A stretch of DNA of 64,000 nucleotides from CAZHHH01 sp052400685. Its GTDB lineage: Bacteria; Bacteroidota; Bacteroidia; Bacteroidales; Marinilabiliaceae. The translations under genes and the position numbers were made by a program. Below the pieces are notes generated by a model. The model was not told where the DNA came from and ran no database searches. It saw nothing but the letters and a program-made list of their open reading frames with translations. The stretch is from the NCBI GenBank assembly GCA_052400685.1, contig JBQTGJ010000003.1, one strand, 5' to 3'. Of the stretch, positions 16,243-24,774 are shown one piece after another. Position 1 is the first letter of the stretch. Each line of letters begins with the position of its first letter.

Positions 16243-17172
16243 ATGCAATTTTCCGTTACAGTTCTTGGTAGTAATTCAGCGTTGCCAACATCGGAAAGAT
16301 ATCCAACCGCTCAGGTACTTAATGTGTCTGAGCGGTTCTTTTTAATCGATTGTGGTGAAGGAACGCAAATGCAATTGCGTAAATATAAAATTGGATTCTC
16401 ACGAATCAACCATATTTTTATTTCTCATTTGCATGGCGATCATTGTTTTGGCCTTATTGGTCTGATATCTACGTTTGGTTTGTTAGGCCGTAAAGCCGAT
16501 TTACACATTTTTGCCCATGCCGATTTGGAGCGTATGATGCAGCCTCAGCTTGACTATTTTGCCACTGATTTGCCCTATAATGTCATCTTTCACGCCATCA
16601 ATCCTGTGGAGAGTGAAGTCATTTATGAAGATGCAAAAGTTTCAGTGACAACCATTCCATTACGTCATCGAATTCCGGCTTGTGGTTTTCTCTTTAGAGA
16701 GCAACAATCCGATTTACATATAAAGCGTGATGCCATTGATTTTTTTGAAGTGCCTGTAAAAGCCATTCCTTCCATTAAGAAAGGGGCCGATTATGTTTTA
16801 CCTTCGGGTGAGGTGGTTCAAAATCAACGTTTAACAAAGCCTGCTGCAAAGCCTCGCTCTTATGCTTTTTGCTCTGATACCGCCTATTTTGAAAAAATCA
16901 TTCCACTTGTAGAGGGTGTTGATTTACTTTATCATGAATCAACCTTTTTAGAAGCTCAAAAAGTATTGGCAAAAAAAACGTATCACAGTACCGCTTCACA
17001 AGCAGCTGAGATTGCCGTTAAAGCAAATGTTAAGCAACTTATATTAGGTCACTACAGTACCAGGTATTACGATTTATCGCCATTTGAAGAAGAGGCGAAA
17101 GCCGTTTTTCCAAACACCAGCCTGGCCAGAGAGGGGTCTGTCTTTGAGATTCCGTATGAATCGCCCCGGTAA
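16243..17172 (+). CDS. rnz: Ribonuclease Z
   Basis: tRNA 3'-end endonuclease that removes the 3' trailer. The 309-aa metallo-beta-lactamase fold has the signature SHLHGDH (H62, H64, D66, H67), an N-terminal LGSNSALPTSERYPTAQ with the family's GT/S-x-x-A-x-P region, CSDTAYFEK (metal aspartate) and GHYSTRY near the C-terminus. Since the tRNA-Asp, tRNA-Gly and tRNA-Tyr genes here lack an encoded CCA, a 3' trailer-removing enzyme is expected. It follows the STAS gene by 7 bp. Confidence 0.94.
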   Translation: MQFSVTVLGSNSALPTSERYPTAQVLNVSERFFLIDCGEGTQMQLRKYKIGFSRINHIFISHLHGDHCFGLIGLISTFGLLGRKADLHIFAHADLERMMQPQLDYFATDLPYNVIFHAINPVESEVIYEDAKVSVTTIPLRHRIPACGFLFREQQSDLHIKRDAIDFFEVPVKAIPSIKKGADYVLPSGEVVQNQRLTKPAAKPRSYAFCSDTAYFEKIIPLVEGVDLLYHESTFLEAQKVLAKKTYHSTASQAAEIAVKANVKQLILGHYSTRYYDLSPFEEEAKAVFPNTSLAREGSVFEIPYESPR

Positions 17173-17199
17173 GGCATCGGCCATTTGCTATAATTCGAC

Positions 17200-17207
17200 T
17201 ATCTTTG
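17200..17207 (+). promoter_or_regulatory. Promoter -7 box of guaA
   Basis: TATCTTTG fits TAnnTTTG, 57 bp before the guaA ATG. No purine-riboswitch-like fold was recognised in the short leader. Confidence 0.6.
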
Positions 17208-17264
17208 CCCTTGTATTTTTTATAACCCGATATTCATTTGTAACCTATTTTTAAGAACAGATAG

Positions 17265-18794
17265 ATGCAGAACAAAATCATCATTCTCGATTTCGGATCC
17301 CAATATACGCAACTCATTGCCCGACGGGTCAGGGAAATCAATGTGTATTGTGAAATTCATCCTTATCATACCATTCCGGTTCTCGACGAATCGGTGAAGG
17401 GTATTATCCTTTCCGGAAGTCCTTCAAGTGTGCGTGAGGAAGGTGCACCTGTGCCTGATGTCAGTGTCTTTTTAGACAAATATCCGGTTTTAGGGGTTTG
17501 CTATGGTGCTCAGTTTTTGGCACAATATAAAGGTGGCTCTGTTGAAGCGTCCGATTCGCGTGAGTACGGACGAGCTACCCTGGCCTATATTAACCATGAT
17601 AATCCTTTGTTTTCGGAAGTCGATACCGGTTCACAGGTGTGGATGTCGCATGGCGATACAATTATGTCGTTACCCAAAGGTTTTGATATAATTGCCAGTA
17701 CTCATGATGTTGAAGTAGCTGGTTACCATGTGGCAGAATCTAAAATATTCGGCATTCAGTTTCACCCCGAAGTGTATCATACCACCCAAGGGCTTCAAAT
17801 ACTTCAAAATTTTGTGGTTGATATTTGTGGCTGCCAACAGAACTGGAGCCCGGCATCGTTTATTGAAACAACTGTAAACGATTTAAGAGCTCAAATCGGT
17901 AACGATAAAGTCGTTTTGGGATTATCGGGTGGCGTTGATAGTTCGGTGGCAGCTATGTTGTTGCATCAGGCTATAGGACAAAATCTTACCTGCATCTTTG
18001 TGGATAACGGTTTGTTGCGGAAAAATGAATACCAAACCGTTCTGGATTCCTATAAACACATGGGATTAAATGTAATAGGGGTGGATGCCAAGGATCGTTT
18101 CCTGAACGGGTTAAATGGCGTTAGCGATCCCGAAACAAAGCGTAAGATCATTGGTGGCACCTTCATTGAAGTTTTTGATATTGAAGCTCAAAAAATACAC
18201 AATGTCAAATGGTTGGCTCAGGGAACCATATATCCTGATGTTATCGAGTCGGTGTCGGTTAACGGCCCTTCGGTAACCATCAAATCGCATCATAATGTGG
18301 GTGGTTTACCTAAAAAGATGAACCTTAAAGTGGTTGAACCGCTTAAACTTCTTTTTAAAGATGAAGTGCGACGGGTTGGTAAAGAGCTTAATATTTCAAT
18401 GAATATACTGGGACGTCACCCATTCCCCGGTCCTGGTTTGGCCATTCGCATTCTGGGCGAAATAACGCCCGAAAAGGTGACTTTGCTTCAGGAGGTTGAT
18501 CATATTTTTGTTGAAGGTTTAAAAACCAATGATTTATACGATAAGGTATGGCAGGCAGGGGCCATGTTGTTGCCCGTTCAGTCGGTAGGCGTGATGGGCG
18601 ATGAGCGTACCTACGAAAGCGTGGTTGCCTTACGGGCTGTTCAATCAACCGATGGCATGACGGCCGATTGGGTTCATTTGCCCTATGAATTCTTAAGCCG
18701 CATTTCAAACGAAATCATTAATAAGGTGCGGGGCGTTAACCGGGTTGTGTATGACATCAGCTCAAAACCACCGGCAACTATTGAGTGGGAGTAA
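17265..18794 (+). CDS. guaA: GMP synthase (glutamine-hydrolysing)
   Basis: Converts XMP to GMP using ATP and glutamine. The 509-aa protein carries an N-terminal class I glutamine amidotransferase with catalytic Cys79 (GVCYGAQ), His167 and Glu169 (QFHPEVYH). This is followed by the ATP pyrophosphatase with P-loop SGGVDSS (221-227) and the C-terminal dimerisation domain ending PPATIEWE, the standard C-terminus. It is monocistronic between its own promoter box and a terminator. Confidence 0.97.
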   Translation: MQNKIIILDFGSQYTQLIARRVREINVYCEIHPYHTIPVLDESVKGIILSGSPSSVREEGAPVPDVSVFLDKYPVLGVCYGAQFLAQYKGGSVEASDSREYGRATLAYINHDNPLFSEVDTGSQVWMSHGDTIMSLPKGFDIIASTHDVEVAGYHVAESKIFGIQFHPEVYHTTQGLQILQNFVVDICGCQQNWSPASFIETTVNDLRAQIGNDKVVLGLSGGVDSSVAAMLLHQAIGQNLTCIFVDNGLLRKNEYQTVLDSYKHMGLNVIGVDAKDRFLNGLNGVSDPETKRKIIGGTFIEVFDIEAQKIHNVKWLAQGTIYPDVIESVSVNGPSVTIKSHHNVGGLPKKMNLKVVEPLKLLFKDEVRRVGKELNISMNILGRHPFPGPGLAIRILGEITPEKVTLLQEVDHIFVEGLKTNDLYDKVWQAGAMLLPVQSVGVMGDERTYESVVALRAVQSTDGMTADWVHLPYEFLSRISNEIINKVRGVNRVVYDISSKPPATIEWE

Positions 18795-18856
18795 TTTTTT
18801 GCAGAATGAGGCGTTGTCTTTTGTGAAGGCGAACCTGATATCAGCAAATTGATCAA

Positions 18857-18910
18857 TAAAAAACAGAAAAAGCTAAGCCACCATTGGGGGCCTGGCTTTT
18901 TCTGTTTTAA
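18857..18910 (+). terminator. Rho-independent terminator of guaA
   Basis: Stem AAAACAGAAAAAGC with GCTTTTTCTGTTTT, extended imperfectly by AAGCC/GGCCT. The right arm is T-rich. It begins 62 bp after the guaA stop. Confidence 0.75.
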
Positions 18911-18953
18911 GGTTGGCTGGTTGAAGTTGGTGCCGGCATCCTATGACCAAAAC

Positions 18954-19305
18954 GAGATCAGGACTTCGCTGCGGCGAGATCAAGACTTCGTTGCGGCGAG
19001 AACAAGACTTCGCTGTAACGAGATCAAGACTTCGTTGCGGCGAGATCAAGACTTCGTTGCGATGAGATCAAGACTTCGTTGTGGCGAGAACAAGACTTCG
19101 CTGCGGCGAGATCAAGACTTCGTTGCGGCGAGATCAAGACTTCGCTGTGGCGAGATCAAGACTTCGTTGCGGCGAGAACAAGACTTCGCTGCGGCGAGAT
19201 CAAGACTTCGCTGCGGCGAGATCAAGACTTCGCTGCGGCGAGATCAAGACTTCGCTGCGGCGAGATCAGGACTTCGCCGTGACAAGATCAAGACTTGGCT
19301 GTAAT
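18954..19305. repeat. 22-bp minisatellite, 16 tandem units
   Basis: Sixteen head-to-tail 22-bp units of the type GAGATCAAGACTTCG(C/T)TG followed by CGGC, with a partial unit after 19305. Variation is mainly C/T at one position, GAGATC/GAGAAC, and scattered changes in the last four bases. Units 12 to 14 (19196-19261) are identical to each other, suggesting recent slippage or unequal exchange. Because 22 is not a multiple of three, all three frames read as similar low-complexity peptides; I do not regard these as genes. It is clearly richer in G and C than its surroundings. Confidence 0.95.
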
Positions 19306-19437
19306 GAGATGAGATTTGATTCTTGGTTTGCCCTGAACCGGGGAATTGTTCAACAGAGATTATGAAAAACACGAATTTCAATGAAAATTGGACTGTGAAT
19401 TATATACGACCAATAAATTGATTCATTATTAACGAAC

Positions 19438-19473
19438 AAAAGCCCCAAAAATGGAGCTTTCGTATTTGTTCCC
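19438..19473 (-). terminator. Probable terminator of the porin gene
   Basis: On the minus strand AAAGCTCC pairs with GGGGCTTT around ATTTTTG, followed by TTGTTC; it lies about 42 bp past the porin stop. The T-run is weak. Confidence 0.5.
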
Positions 19474-19514
19474 GGGGCGGTGACCGGTACTAACCTATAA
19501 TTGTCGCCGTTGTG

Positions 19515-20624
19515 CTAAAAATAAATTCCCAGATTGATATTGAAGCGTTTGTTCCATTCGGTATCGCCTCCCTTTGCCAGTGCCTGTGAATAATTGGAGC
19601 CTATCCAGGGATGGTTTTTGGCAATGACGTAATCAACCAGCATGTAAATGGGCCCGGTATGAATCATAAATCCGGTAACATTCATATACGACGCATCATA
19701 ATCTTTATTGGTCTTTTCCAGAGCCGAAAAATCGTTATAAAATTTGATGTCGTTTAAAAGCAGATGGTTAACATTTATTTTATACCCCAGCGCCAGACTG
19801 TAACTGATGCCCTTGTCGGCCACCTGGTAATCGGCCGCAAAAGCACCCATATCAATATACTTGCGTGCCACGGTATCTTTGGCCGCAAATTCATAGGCCA
19901 TCACCTCGCCTTTAAAGTCCCAGTTGTTCCTGGTCAACACGCTATGAACGGCCACGGCCCATTTGTTGCCAACCGTTTTGGTGTCGGTATTGTATATGCC
20001 CCCAAGCTGTGCCGAAATACCAACTTGCGATTGTTTTGAACTTCCAAAATGATAAACCGTTCTTCCCGTTAATTGATTTATTTCTTCATTGCTTCCGCTT
20101 AAGTCGTAAGCATAACGATTGTTTTTCTGGCTGAAAATATCTTCTGAATTTTTGGCAAAACTAAGCTGAGCTTCCCACTCATTTCTGCTGTATTCCAATA
20201 GGGCGCCTATGTCGGCATCATCTTCAAAACCGAGATAATACTGCATGTTAAACATGAAGCTGTTGCTGGTAAACGGCATAATGCCAAAAGGTGTCCGGGG
20301 CATTCCCAGCTTAAGCTTTAAGTTGTTGGTTAGCGGGAGGCCCACATATCCGTTACGCAGCATAAATCCGCCATACGATTCGGCATAATATCGGTTTTCA
20401 ACGGCAAAATCAATTCCCTTTAGTTGTCCTTTTGCGCTTAAAATCAGAACATCGAAAATGGCTCGTCCTCCTGTCTTTTGATGGGTTTTGTCCCAACTGT
20501 TGTTCATATAGGTATATCTGAACGCGCCACCTATAATAAGTGTATCTTTATTAGCAGATGTTTGTCCTTTGACCGTATTTTGTAAAACAAAAAGGCATAG
20601 CAATGCCATAAATAGTTTGTGCAT
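19515..20624 (-). CDS. Outer-membrane beta-barrel porin-like protein
   Basis: 369 aa with a signal peptide (hydrophobic about residues 4-15, cleavage likely after VKG-Q at 20-21). The mature chain is rich in alternating aromatic/polar strands (FRYTYMNNSW, FAVENRYYAESYGGFML, FKGEVMAYEFAA). A C-terminal strand ending NINLGIYF, with terminal phenylalanine, is the usual barrel-assembly signal. It resembles the phosphate-selective porin O/P type in overall layout, but the substrate is unknown. It lies downstream of the betaine-type ABC transporter genes, separated by an R1 repeat, so a role in bringing the same solute across the outer membrane is possible inference. Confidence 0.78.
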   Translation of the reverse strand: MHKLFMALLCLFVLQNTVKGQTSANKDTLIIGGAFRYTYMNNSWDKTHQKTGGRAIFDVLILSAKGQLKGIDFAVENRYYAESYGGFMLRNGYVGLPLTNNLKLKLGMPRTPFGIMPFTSNSFMFNMQYYLGFEDDADIGALLEYSRNEWEAQLSFAKNSEDIFSQKNNRYAYDLSGSNEEINQLTGRTVYHFGSSKQSQVGISAQLGGIYNTDTKTVGNKWAVAVHSVLTRNNWDFKGEVMAYEFAAKDTVARKYIDMGAFAADYQVADKGISYSLALGYKINVNHLLLNDIKFYNDFSALEKTNKDYDASYMNVTGFMIHTGPIYMLVDYVIAKNHPWIGSNYSQALAKGGDTEWNKRFNINLGIYF

Positions 20625-20669
20625 AGTTGTTGGTTTAAAGCAATAATGTTTTTTTAAATTATTGTTGAC

Positions 20670-20812
20670 TAAAGTCTGTCGGTAAACGACCTGTTTGAAA
20701 TATAAAGTTCAAATACAAGGCTTGTCAAATCCTAAAAATCAAGGCGTTTACTTTTCGTAAATGACTGTTTCAAAAACGAGAATAACGCAGTATTTGGCCT
20801 TTTCTTGCAAAG
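20670..20812. repeat. R1 family repeat between porin and ABC ATPase
   Basis: Contains AAGTCTGTCGGTAAAC, TTGAAATATAAAGTTCAAAT, AAGGCGTTTACTTTTCGTAA and AATAACGCAG, closely matching the good R1 copies, with the alternative right end CTTTTCTTGCAAAGATTA. Its right edge touches the stop codon of the ATPase gene. Confidence 0.75.
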
Positions 20813-20813
20813 A

Positions 20814-21482
20814 TTAACTAATTGTTTTTATTTTACCGGCATCCATGTGTATAATCCTCGTGCCCAGATTTTTGGCTTCTTCCTCATCGTGGGTCACCAT
20901 AACAAAGGTGGTGTTTAATTTTTGATGGATATTCTTAACCAGGTCCTGCAGGTTTCTGCGGGTTTCGGCATCCAGTGCCGAGAATGGTTCGTCCATTAAC
21001 ACCATATCCGGATTATGCGCAATGGCTCTGACAATTCCCACGCGCTGTCGCTGTCCGCCACTTAGCGTATCCGGAAATTTATCTAAAACAGCGGGGTCTA
21101 AATTGACCAGCGGCAGCAGTTCATTGATTCGCTGCTCACACTTTTCATGGCTGTACCCATTCAGTTTCATACCGTAACACATGTTTTGGCGGGCAGTGAG
21201 GTGGGGGAAAAGGGCGCCTTCCTGCAGTACGTATCCCATGTCTCTTCTTAAGCGATGTATCTCCCAGCTGTCTATATCCTGACCCAACACTTTTATTTGC
21301 CCGTTTTGCCGCTTTAACAGACCGTTTATTAAACGTAACAAGGTTGATTTTCCGCAGCCACTCTTGCCCGTGAGACAAACAAATTCGCCTTTATCAACCG
21401 TAAAAGTGAGATCATGCAGTATTTTTTGCTCGCCGTATGAAAAATCGACTTTCTCGAAATGAATGCTATCTGAATTATTCAT
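20814..21482 (-). CDS. ABC transporter ATP-binding protein, betaine/choline type (OpuCA/ProV-like)
   Basis: Start set at the ATG at 21480-21482 (MNNSDSIHFEKVDFSYG), which overlaps the upstream permease stop by 8 bp; the frame extends nine codons further but inside that gene. The 222-aa ATPase has Walker A GKSGCGKST, Q-loop VLQEGALFPHLT, signature LSGGQRQRVGIVRA, Walker B MVLMDEPFSALD and the H-loop in VTHDEEEA. No C-terminal CBS domains are present, unlike ProV/OpuA. It pairs with the fused permease/binding protein encoded just upstream. Confidence 0.9.
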   Translation of the reverse strand: MNNSDSIHFEKVDFSYGEQKILHDLTFTVDKGEFVCLTGKSGCGKSTLLRLINGLLKRQNGQIKVLGQDIDSWEIHRLRRDMGYVLQEGALFPHLTARQNMCYGMKLNGYSHEKCEQRINELLPLVNLDPAVLDKFPDTLSGGQRQRVGIVRAIAHNPDMVLMDEPFSALDAETRRNLQDLVKNIHQKLNTTFVMVTHDEEEAKNLGTRIIHMDAGKIKTIS

Positions 21483-23025
21483 CTTTGTTTTCTTGTTTAA
21501 TCGTTGCAATAAATGATTGAGCCACTTCTTTAGGATCCTTGTTTTCTACTTCAACCTCATAATTCATCTGCATCATGGTAGTGGTGCTTATTTTTTCATT
21601 GAGCATGGTTAGCAATGGCTCCAGTTCAGGATGTTTATCAAGGGTTTCCATTCGAATAATGATTCCGGCTTCATAACTTGGAAAGTAGTGCAAGTCATCC
21701 TTCAGGACTCTCAGGTTTTGCGCTACTATTTTGGCATCGGTGGTAAACGCATCAATGGCATTTACCTTGCCCTGAATAATGGCATTGTATCTTAAGTTAA
21801 TATCCATTTCGTGAATGGATGCGAAATTAAATCCGTAGGTTTTTACCAGACCCTGATAGCCATCGGGACGCTCAAAGAAATCAAATTCGGCGCCAAATTT
21901 AAAGTGGCCGCTGTTACGTGCCAAATCGGAGCTGGTGCTGATGTTAAACTTACGGGCCAGACTGTCGGGTATAGCCAGTGCATAAGTATTATTGAATCCA
22001 AGGAGCCCCAGCCATTTTAGCTGAAATTTATCCTGATACAGGGCTTGTATGTCCTTGAAATTTACCTGGTTGTCATCGGGCAATTTCTCTTTCAGCACAT
22101 TCATCCATCCGGTTCCGGTATATTCCACATACATATCCAGTTTCCCGTTCATCAAGGCCGGATGGATATTGGTAGTGCCACCACCAATGCCAAATTTCCG
22201 GATCACTTGTAAGTCGGTTTCATTTTCAATCAACTGGGCCATTATCTCACCCAAAATAAATTGTTCGCCTGTGGGCTTGGAAGCGACGGTTACGGTCTCT
22301 TTATTGGTTGATGAAAATGGGTTGGTATTGGCCACTGCGGAAATCAGCACGATGGCCAGCAGCGCGATGTTAATCCATACTTTGATTCGTTGCTTTTTGG
22401 TGGCATTATGACTGACAATGCGGACTATTTTATTTTCAAAAACGCCCACAAACCGATCGCCTAAAATGGCAAAAAGAGAGATGCCCAGCGAGCCTGCTAC
22501 AATCATGGGGGTGTTCATGGTATTTAGTCCACGGAAAATAGCCTGTCCCAGACCGCCGGCGCCTATTAGTGCCGCCAATCCGGTCAGGGCCACCAGCATA
22601 ACAGTGGTAATGCGCAACCCCGAGACGATAGAAGGCAGTGCCAATGGGAAATAAACATCTTTAAAGATCTGGTATCGTGTGGCGCCCATACCTGCTGCTG
22701 CTTCCACGATGTCGGACCGTACTTCGTTTAATCCCGTGAACGTATTCCTGACCATTGGAAGCAAACCGTATAATACCAAAACAATAAGGGCATTTTTAAG
22801 TCCGATGCCAACCAGTGGTATCAGCAGACCGAACATGGCAATGGATGGAATGGTATACAAAAAATTGATGATTGGCATTACCAGCGATCGCGACCGGGAA
22901 GAATAAAACACCCAAATGCCCAGTGCAATACCGGCTATTGTGGTAATAGCCAGGGCGCCAAAAGAAATAAGGATGTGTTCTGATAACAGTTTTAAGAAAT
23001 AGATTCTTCGTTCAAATATTTCCAT
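21475..23025 (-). CDS. Fused ABC permease and substrate-binding protein, quaternary-amine uptake (OpuBC type)
   Basis: 516 aa in two parts. Residues 1-210 or so form a membrane permease with several hydrophobic segments and the ATPase-contact loop EAAAGMGATRYQIFKDVYFP. After a further membrane helix (about 217-235), residues 240-516 form an OpuAC/OsmF-like binding domain (TVASKPTGEQFILGEIMAQL, GGTTNIHPALMNGKLDMYVE, FTTDAKIVAQNLRVLKDD). Such fusions are known in the glycine betaine/choline family. The ligand is inferred as glycine betaine, choline or a related osmolyte. A 9-bp inverted repeat sits just before the start, and an AraC regulator is encoded upstream. Confidence 0.88.
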   Translation of the reverse strand: MEIFERRIYFLKLLSEHILISFGALAITTIAGIALGIWVFYSSRSRSLVMPIINFLYTIPSIAMFGLLIPLVGIGLKNALIVLVLYGLLPMVRNTFTGLNEVRSDIVEAAAGMGATRYQIFKDVYFPLALPSIVSGLRITTVMLVALTGLAALIGAGGLGQAIFRGLNTMNTPMIVAGSLGISLFAILGDRFVGVFENKIVRIVSHNATKKQRIKVWINIALLAIVLISAVANTNPFSSTNKETVTVASKPTGEQFILGEIMAQLIENETDLQVIRKFGIGGGTTNIHPALMNGKLDMYVEYTGTGWMNVLKEKLPDDNQVNFKDIQALYQDKFQLKWLGLLGFNNTYALAIPDSLARKFNISTSSDLARNSGHFKFGAEFDFFERPDGYQGLVKTYGFNFASIHEMDINLRYNAIIQGKVNAIDAFTTDAKIVAQNLRVLKDDLHYFPSYEAGIIIRMETLDKHPELEPLLTMLNEKISTTTMMQMNYEVEVENKDPKEVAQSFIATIKQENKDE

Positions 23026-23039
23026 AAAATGATTTTCTG

Positions 23040-23066
23040 TCAGATTAATTGATGTTTTTAATCTGA
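23040..23066 (-). promoter_or_regulatory. Inverted repeat upstream of the ABC permease gene
   Basis: TCAGATTAA and TTAATCTGA form perfect 9-bp arms around a 9-bp spacer, ending 14 bp before the permease ATG. It could be an operator (for the AraC protein encoded upstream) or an mRNA hairpin masking the start. The rest of the 23067-23357 gap shows no gene. Confidence 0.45.
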
Positions 23067-23357
23067 TATGGTTAATAGTTATATTATTAGGGATACAAAC
23101 TTAAGTGTTAACAAATGATTTTGAATGGATTATTAGTTCCTGATTATGAGCTGTCGGGTCATTGTCTTTTATTTTGTGTTAGTAAGAAACTGCTTTTTTT
23201 TTGATGCTATAAAAATGATCAAGATTGAGGACCAGCCTAATGCCAAAATTGAACTTTGCTTGCAGGCACAATTTTAGTGATATAAAAACAGAAACAAACG
23301 CCATACAAAAAAGTTATAAGACAGTCTCAGTTTTGAAAATACAGAACAAAATATTTT

Positions 23358-24203
23358 TTACGCAACAGCATTTATTTTGCGATAATTGGTGGGAGAGAGG
23401 CCTGTTTTACTCTTAAATTGTCGTGTAAAATACAATGGATCATTAAATCCTGTTTCGTAAGCAATTTCATTTATGGGCAGATCAGATATGGCTAAAAGTT
23501 TTTTGGCTTTTTTCAGCTTCTCAGTAAGTATGTAATTGGCCGGACTGTCGTTAAATGCTTTTTTAAATTCACGCTTGAATGATGACAGGCTGAGGTTACA
23601 TATTTTGGCCAGTTCTTTCATCGATAAATTGGAGTAGATGTGTAAAGTCATAGTTTTCTGTAGATTGACAGTCCTGCTTGAGTATAGGTCGGCAAGTAAG
23701 TCGATGATGGATTTTACATTATTTGTTTGAACCAATAAAAGAATCAATTCCTTTATTTTTAATTCCAGCAAGTTATCACTGACCAATGTCGGATTTTTAA
23801 AATAAAACTCTAATGATTCCACAAATTGGGCAATAGTGTCACTGGGTATTATAACTTGTGTTTCGGGATTACGGGTGTTCTTTTCGATCAGTTCCGGTAT
23901 TTGATCTGCGAAAAGATCCGTTAAAATATCGGGAAACAGATGAAAAGCAATAACCTCCAATACGTCGTCATCAACGTTTTTTACCATATCTAAAAAGTAG
24001 GTGCCGCATTTAAGAAGAACGGCTTCCCTACTTTTTACCTGAATTTTATCATCCACTGAAAGCAGTTTGGAACCTTCACCTTTGATGTACATGAAGCAGC
24101 CTCCGTTTTGAAAAACAACTTCTTGTTTATAAGGTGCACTAAAGATGATTTTTTCAATGATAATTTTGTCGCGATACCTAAATATCTGCCTGTTTAGTAG
24201 CAT
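23358..24203 (-). CDS. AraC-family transcriptional regulator
   Basis: 281 aa. The C-terminal half holds two helix-turn-helix motifs: NLSMKELAKICNLSLSSFKR and LPINEIAYETGFNDPLYFTR, followed by the conserved FKSKTGLSPTNYRK. The N-terminal half (about 1-150) is cupin-like (QNGGCFMYIKGEGSKLL, REAVLLKCGTYFLDM) and resembles the sensor part of ExsA-type AraC proteins. It is transcribed towards the ABC transporter genes. Control of that transporter is inferred from position only. Confidence 0.88.
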   Translation of the reverse strand: MLLNRQIFRYRDKIIIEKIIFSAPYKQEVVFQNGGCFMYIKGEGSKLLSVDDKIQVKSREAVLLKCGTYFLDMVKNVDDDVLEVIAFHLFPDILTDLFADQIPELIEKNTRNPETQVIIPSDTIAQFVESLEFYFKNPTLVSDNLLELKIKELILLLVQTNNVKSIIDLLADLYSSRTVNLQKTMTLHIYSNLSMKELAKICNLSLSSFKREFKKAFNDSPANYILTEKLKKAKKLLAISDLPINEIAYETGFNDPLYFTRQFKSKTGLSPTNYRKINAVA

Positions 24204-24242
24204 GACATGCTTGTTTTTTTTGAATTTTTGATCATGAAATAG

Positions 24243-24266
24243 AATCGTTTATGTAAAGCAACGATT
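24243..24266. promoter_or_regulatory. Inverted repeat upstream of araC-type gene
   Basis: AATCGTT (24243-24249) and AACGATT (24260-24266) around 10 bp, 40 bp before the regulator start. Possible autoregulatory site; no supporting data. Confidence 0.3.
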
Positions 24267-24304
24267 TGACCTGTCTTTTGTTTATTATTTCACGGAAAAT
24301 AATG

Positions 24305-24445
24305 CGACTGTTTATAAAGGGCCGGGTTTGAGTTATAAAGTTACAATTCAAGGCTTAGACAGCCGTAAAAAAGGGTAATTATTGACGCAACTCACCGTTT
24401 TGAATGCGAGCAGAACTAAATAAAAGGGATTTTTATCCGACACTA
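24305..24445. repeat. R1 family repeat, degenerate copy
   Basis: Keeps GACTGTTTATAAAG, TTGAGTTATAAAGTT, CAATTCAAGGCTTA and the end CGACACTA, with a strongly diverged middle. It lies between the AraC gene and the tRNA-Gly/Tyr terminator. Confidence 0.5.
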
Positions 24446-24521
24446 AAATAACGGGATATAACAGAAAAACCGAATTGAAGCCCGGGATTGTTTCAGAACC
24501 AAATTTCTTTTTGTCTGGATG

Positions 24522-24563
24522 ACGGAAAATAGAAAGAGAGATAGAATTTCTATCTCTCTTTCT
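24522..24563 (-). terminator. Terminator of the tRNA-Tyr/tRNA-Gly unit
   Basis: Perfect 13-bp stem AGAAAGAGAGATA/TATCTCTCTTTCT (24531-24543, 24551-24563) with a short T-run on the minus strand, four bases past the tRNA-Gly 3' end. Confidence 0.75.
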
Positions 24564-24566
24564 TTG

Positions 24567-24639
24567 AGCGGGAAACGGGACTCAAACCCGCGACCCTTAG
24601 CTTGGAAGGCTAATGCTCTATCAACTGAGCTATTCCCGC
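24567..24639 (-). tRNA. tRNA-Gly (TCC)
   Basis: 73-nt cloverleaf on the minus strand: acceptor GCGGGAA/TTCCCGC with discriminator T, D arm TAGCTCAGTTGATAGAGC, anticodon TCC (24604-24606), T arm GCGGGTTTGAGTCCCGT. CCA is not encoded. It is 25 nt downstream of tRNA-Tyr. Confidence 0.97.
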
Positions 24640-24664
24640 AAATAATAATTCTTATTGTTAAGCG

Positions 24665-24747
24665 TGGGGGGAGGAGGATTCGAACCTCCGAAGTCGTAAG
24701 ACAACAGATTTACAGTCTGCCCCAGTTGGCCGCTTTGGTATCCCCCC
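24665..24747 (-). tRNA. tRNA-Tyr (GTA)
   Basis: 83-nt class II tRNA on the minus strand: acceptor GGGGGGA/TCCCCCC with discriminator A, anticodon GTA (24711-24713), a long variable arm (TTGTCTTACGAC) and T arm GGAGGTTCGAATCCTCC. CCA is not encoded. Confidence 0.96.
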
Positions 24748-24763
24748 CTGAATTTTCGTTGCA

Positions 24764-24771
24764 CAAAAATA
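24764..24771 (-). promoter_or_regulatory. Promoter -7 box of tRNA-Tyr/Gly unit
   Basis: Minus-strand TATTTTTG followed by TGC fits TAnnTTTG, 16 bp before tRNA-Tyr and only four bases past the ribH stop, so the tRNAs need not depend on ribH transcription. Confidence 0.6.
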
Positions 24772-24774
24772 CAA

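Noticed and set aside
17208..17264. Purine riboswitch before guaA
   Set aside because: The leader after the promoter box is too short and shows no three-way junction.
18954..19305. Tandem repeats as a possible CRISPR array
   Set aside because: Units are contiguous with no unique spacers and no cas genes are present.
18849..19365. Three overlapping open frames encoding Arg/Asp/Leu-rich repeat peptides
   Set aside because: They are simply the three frames of the 22-bp minisatellite, have no start signals or family resemblance, and follow the guaA terminator.
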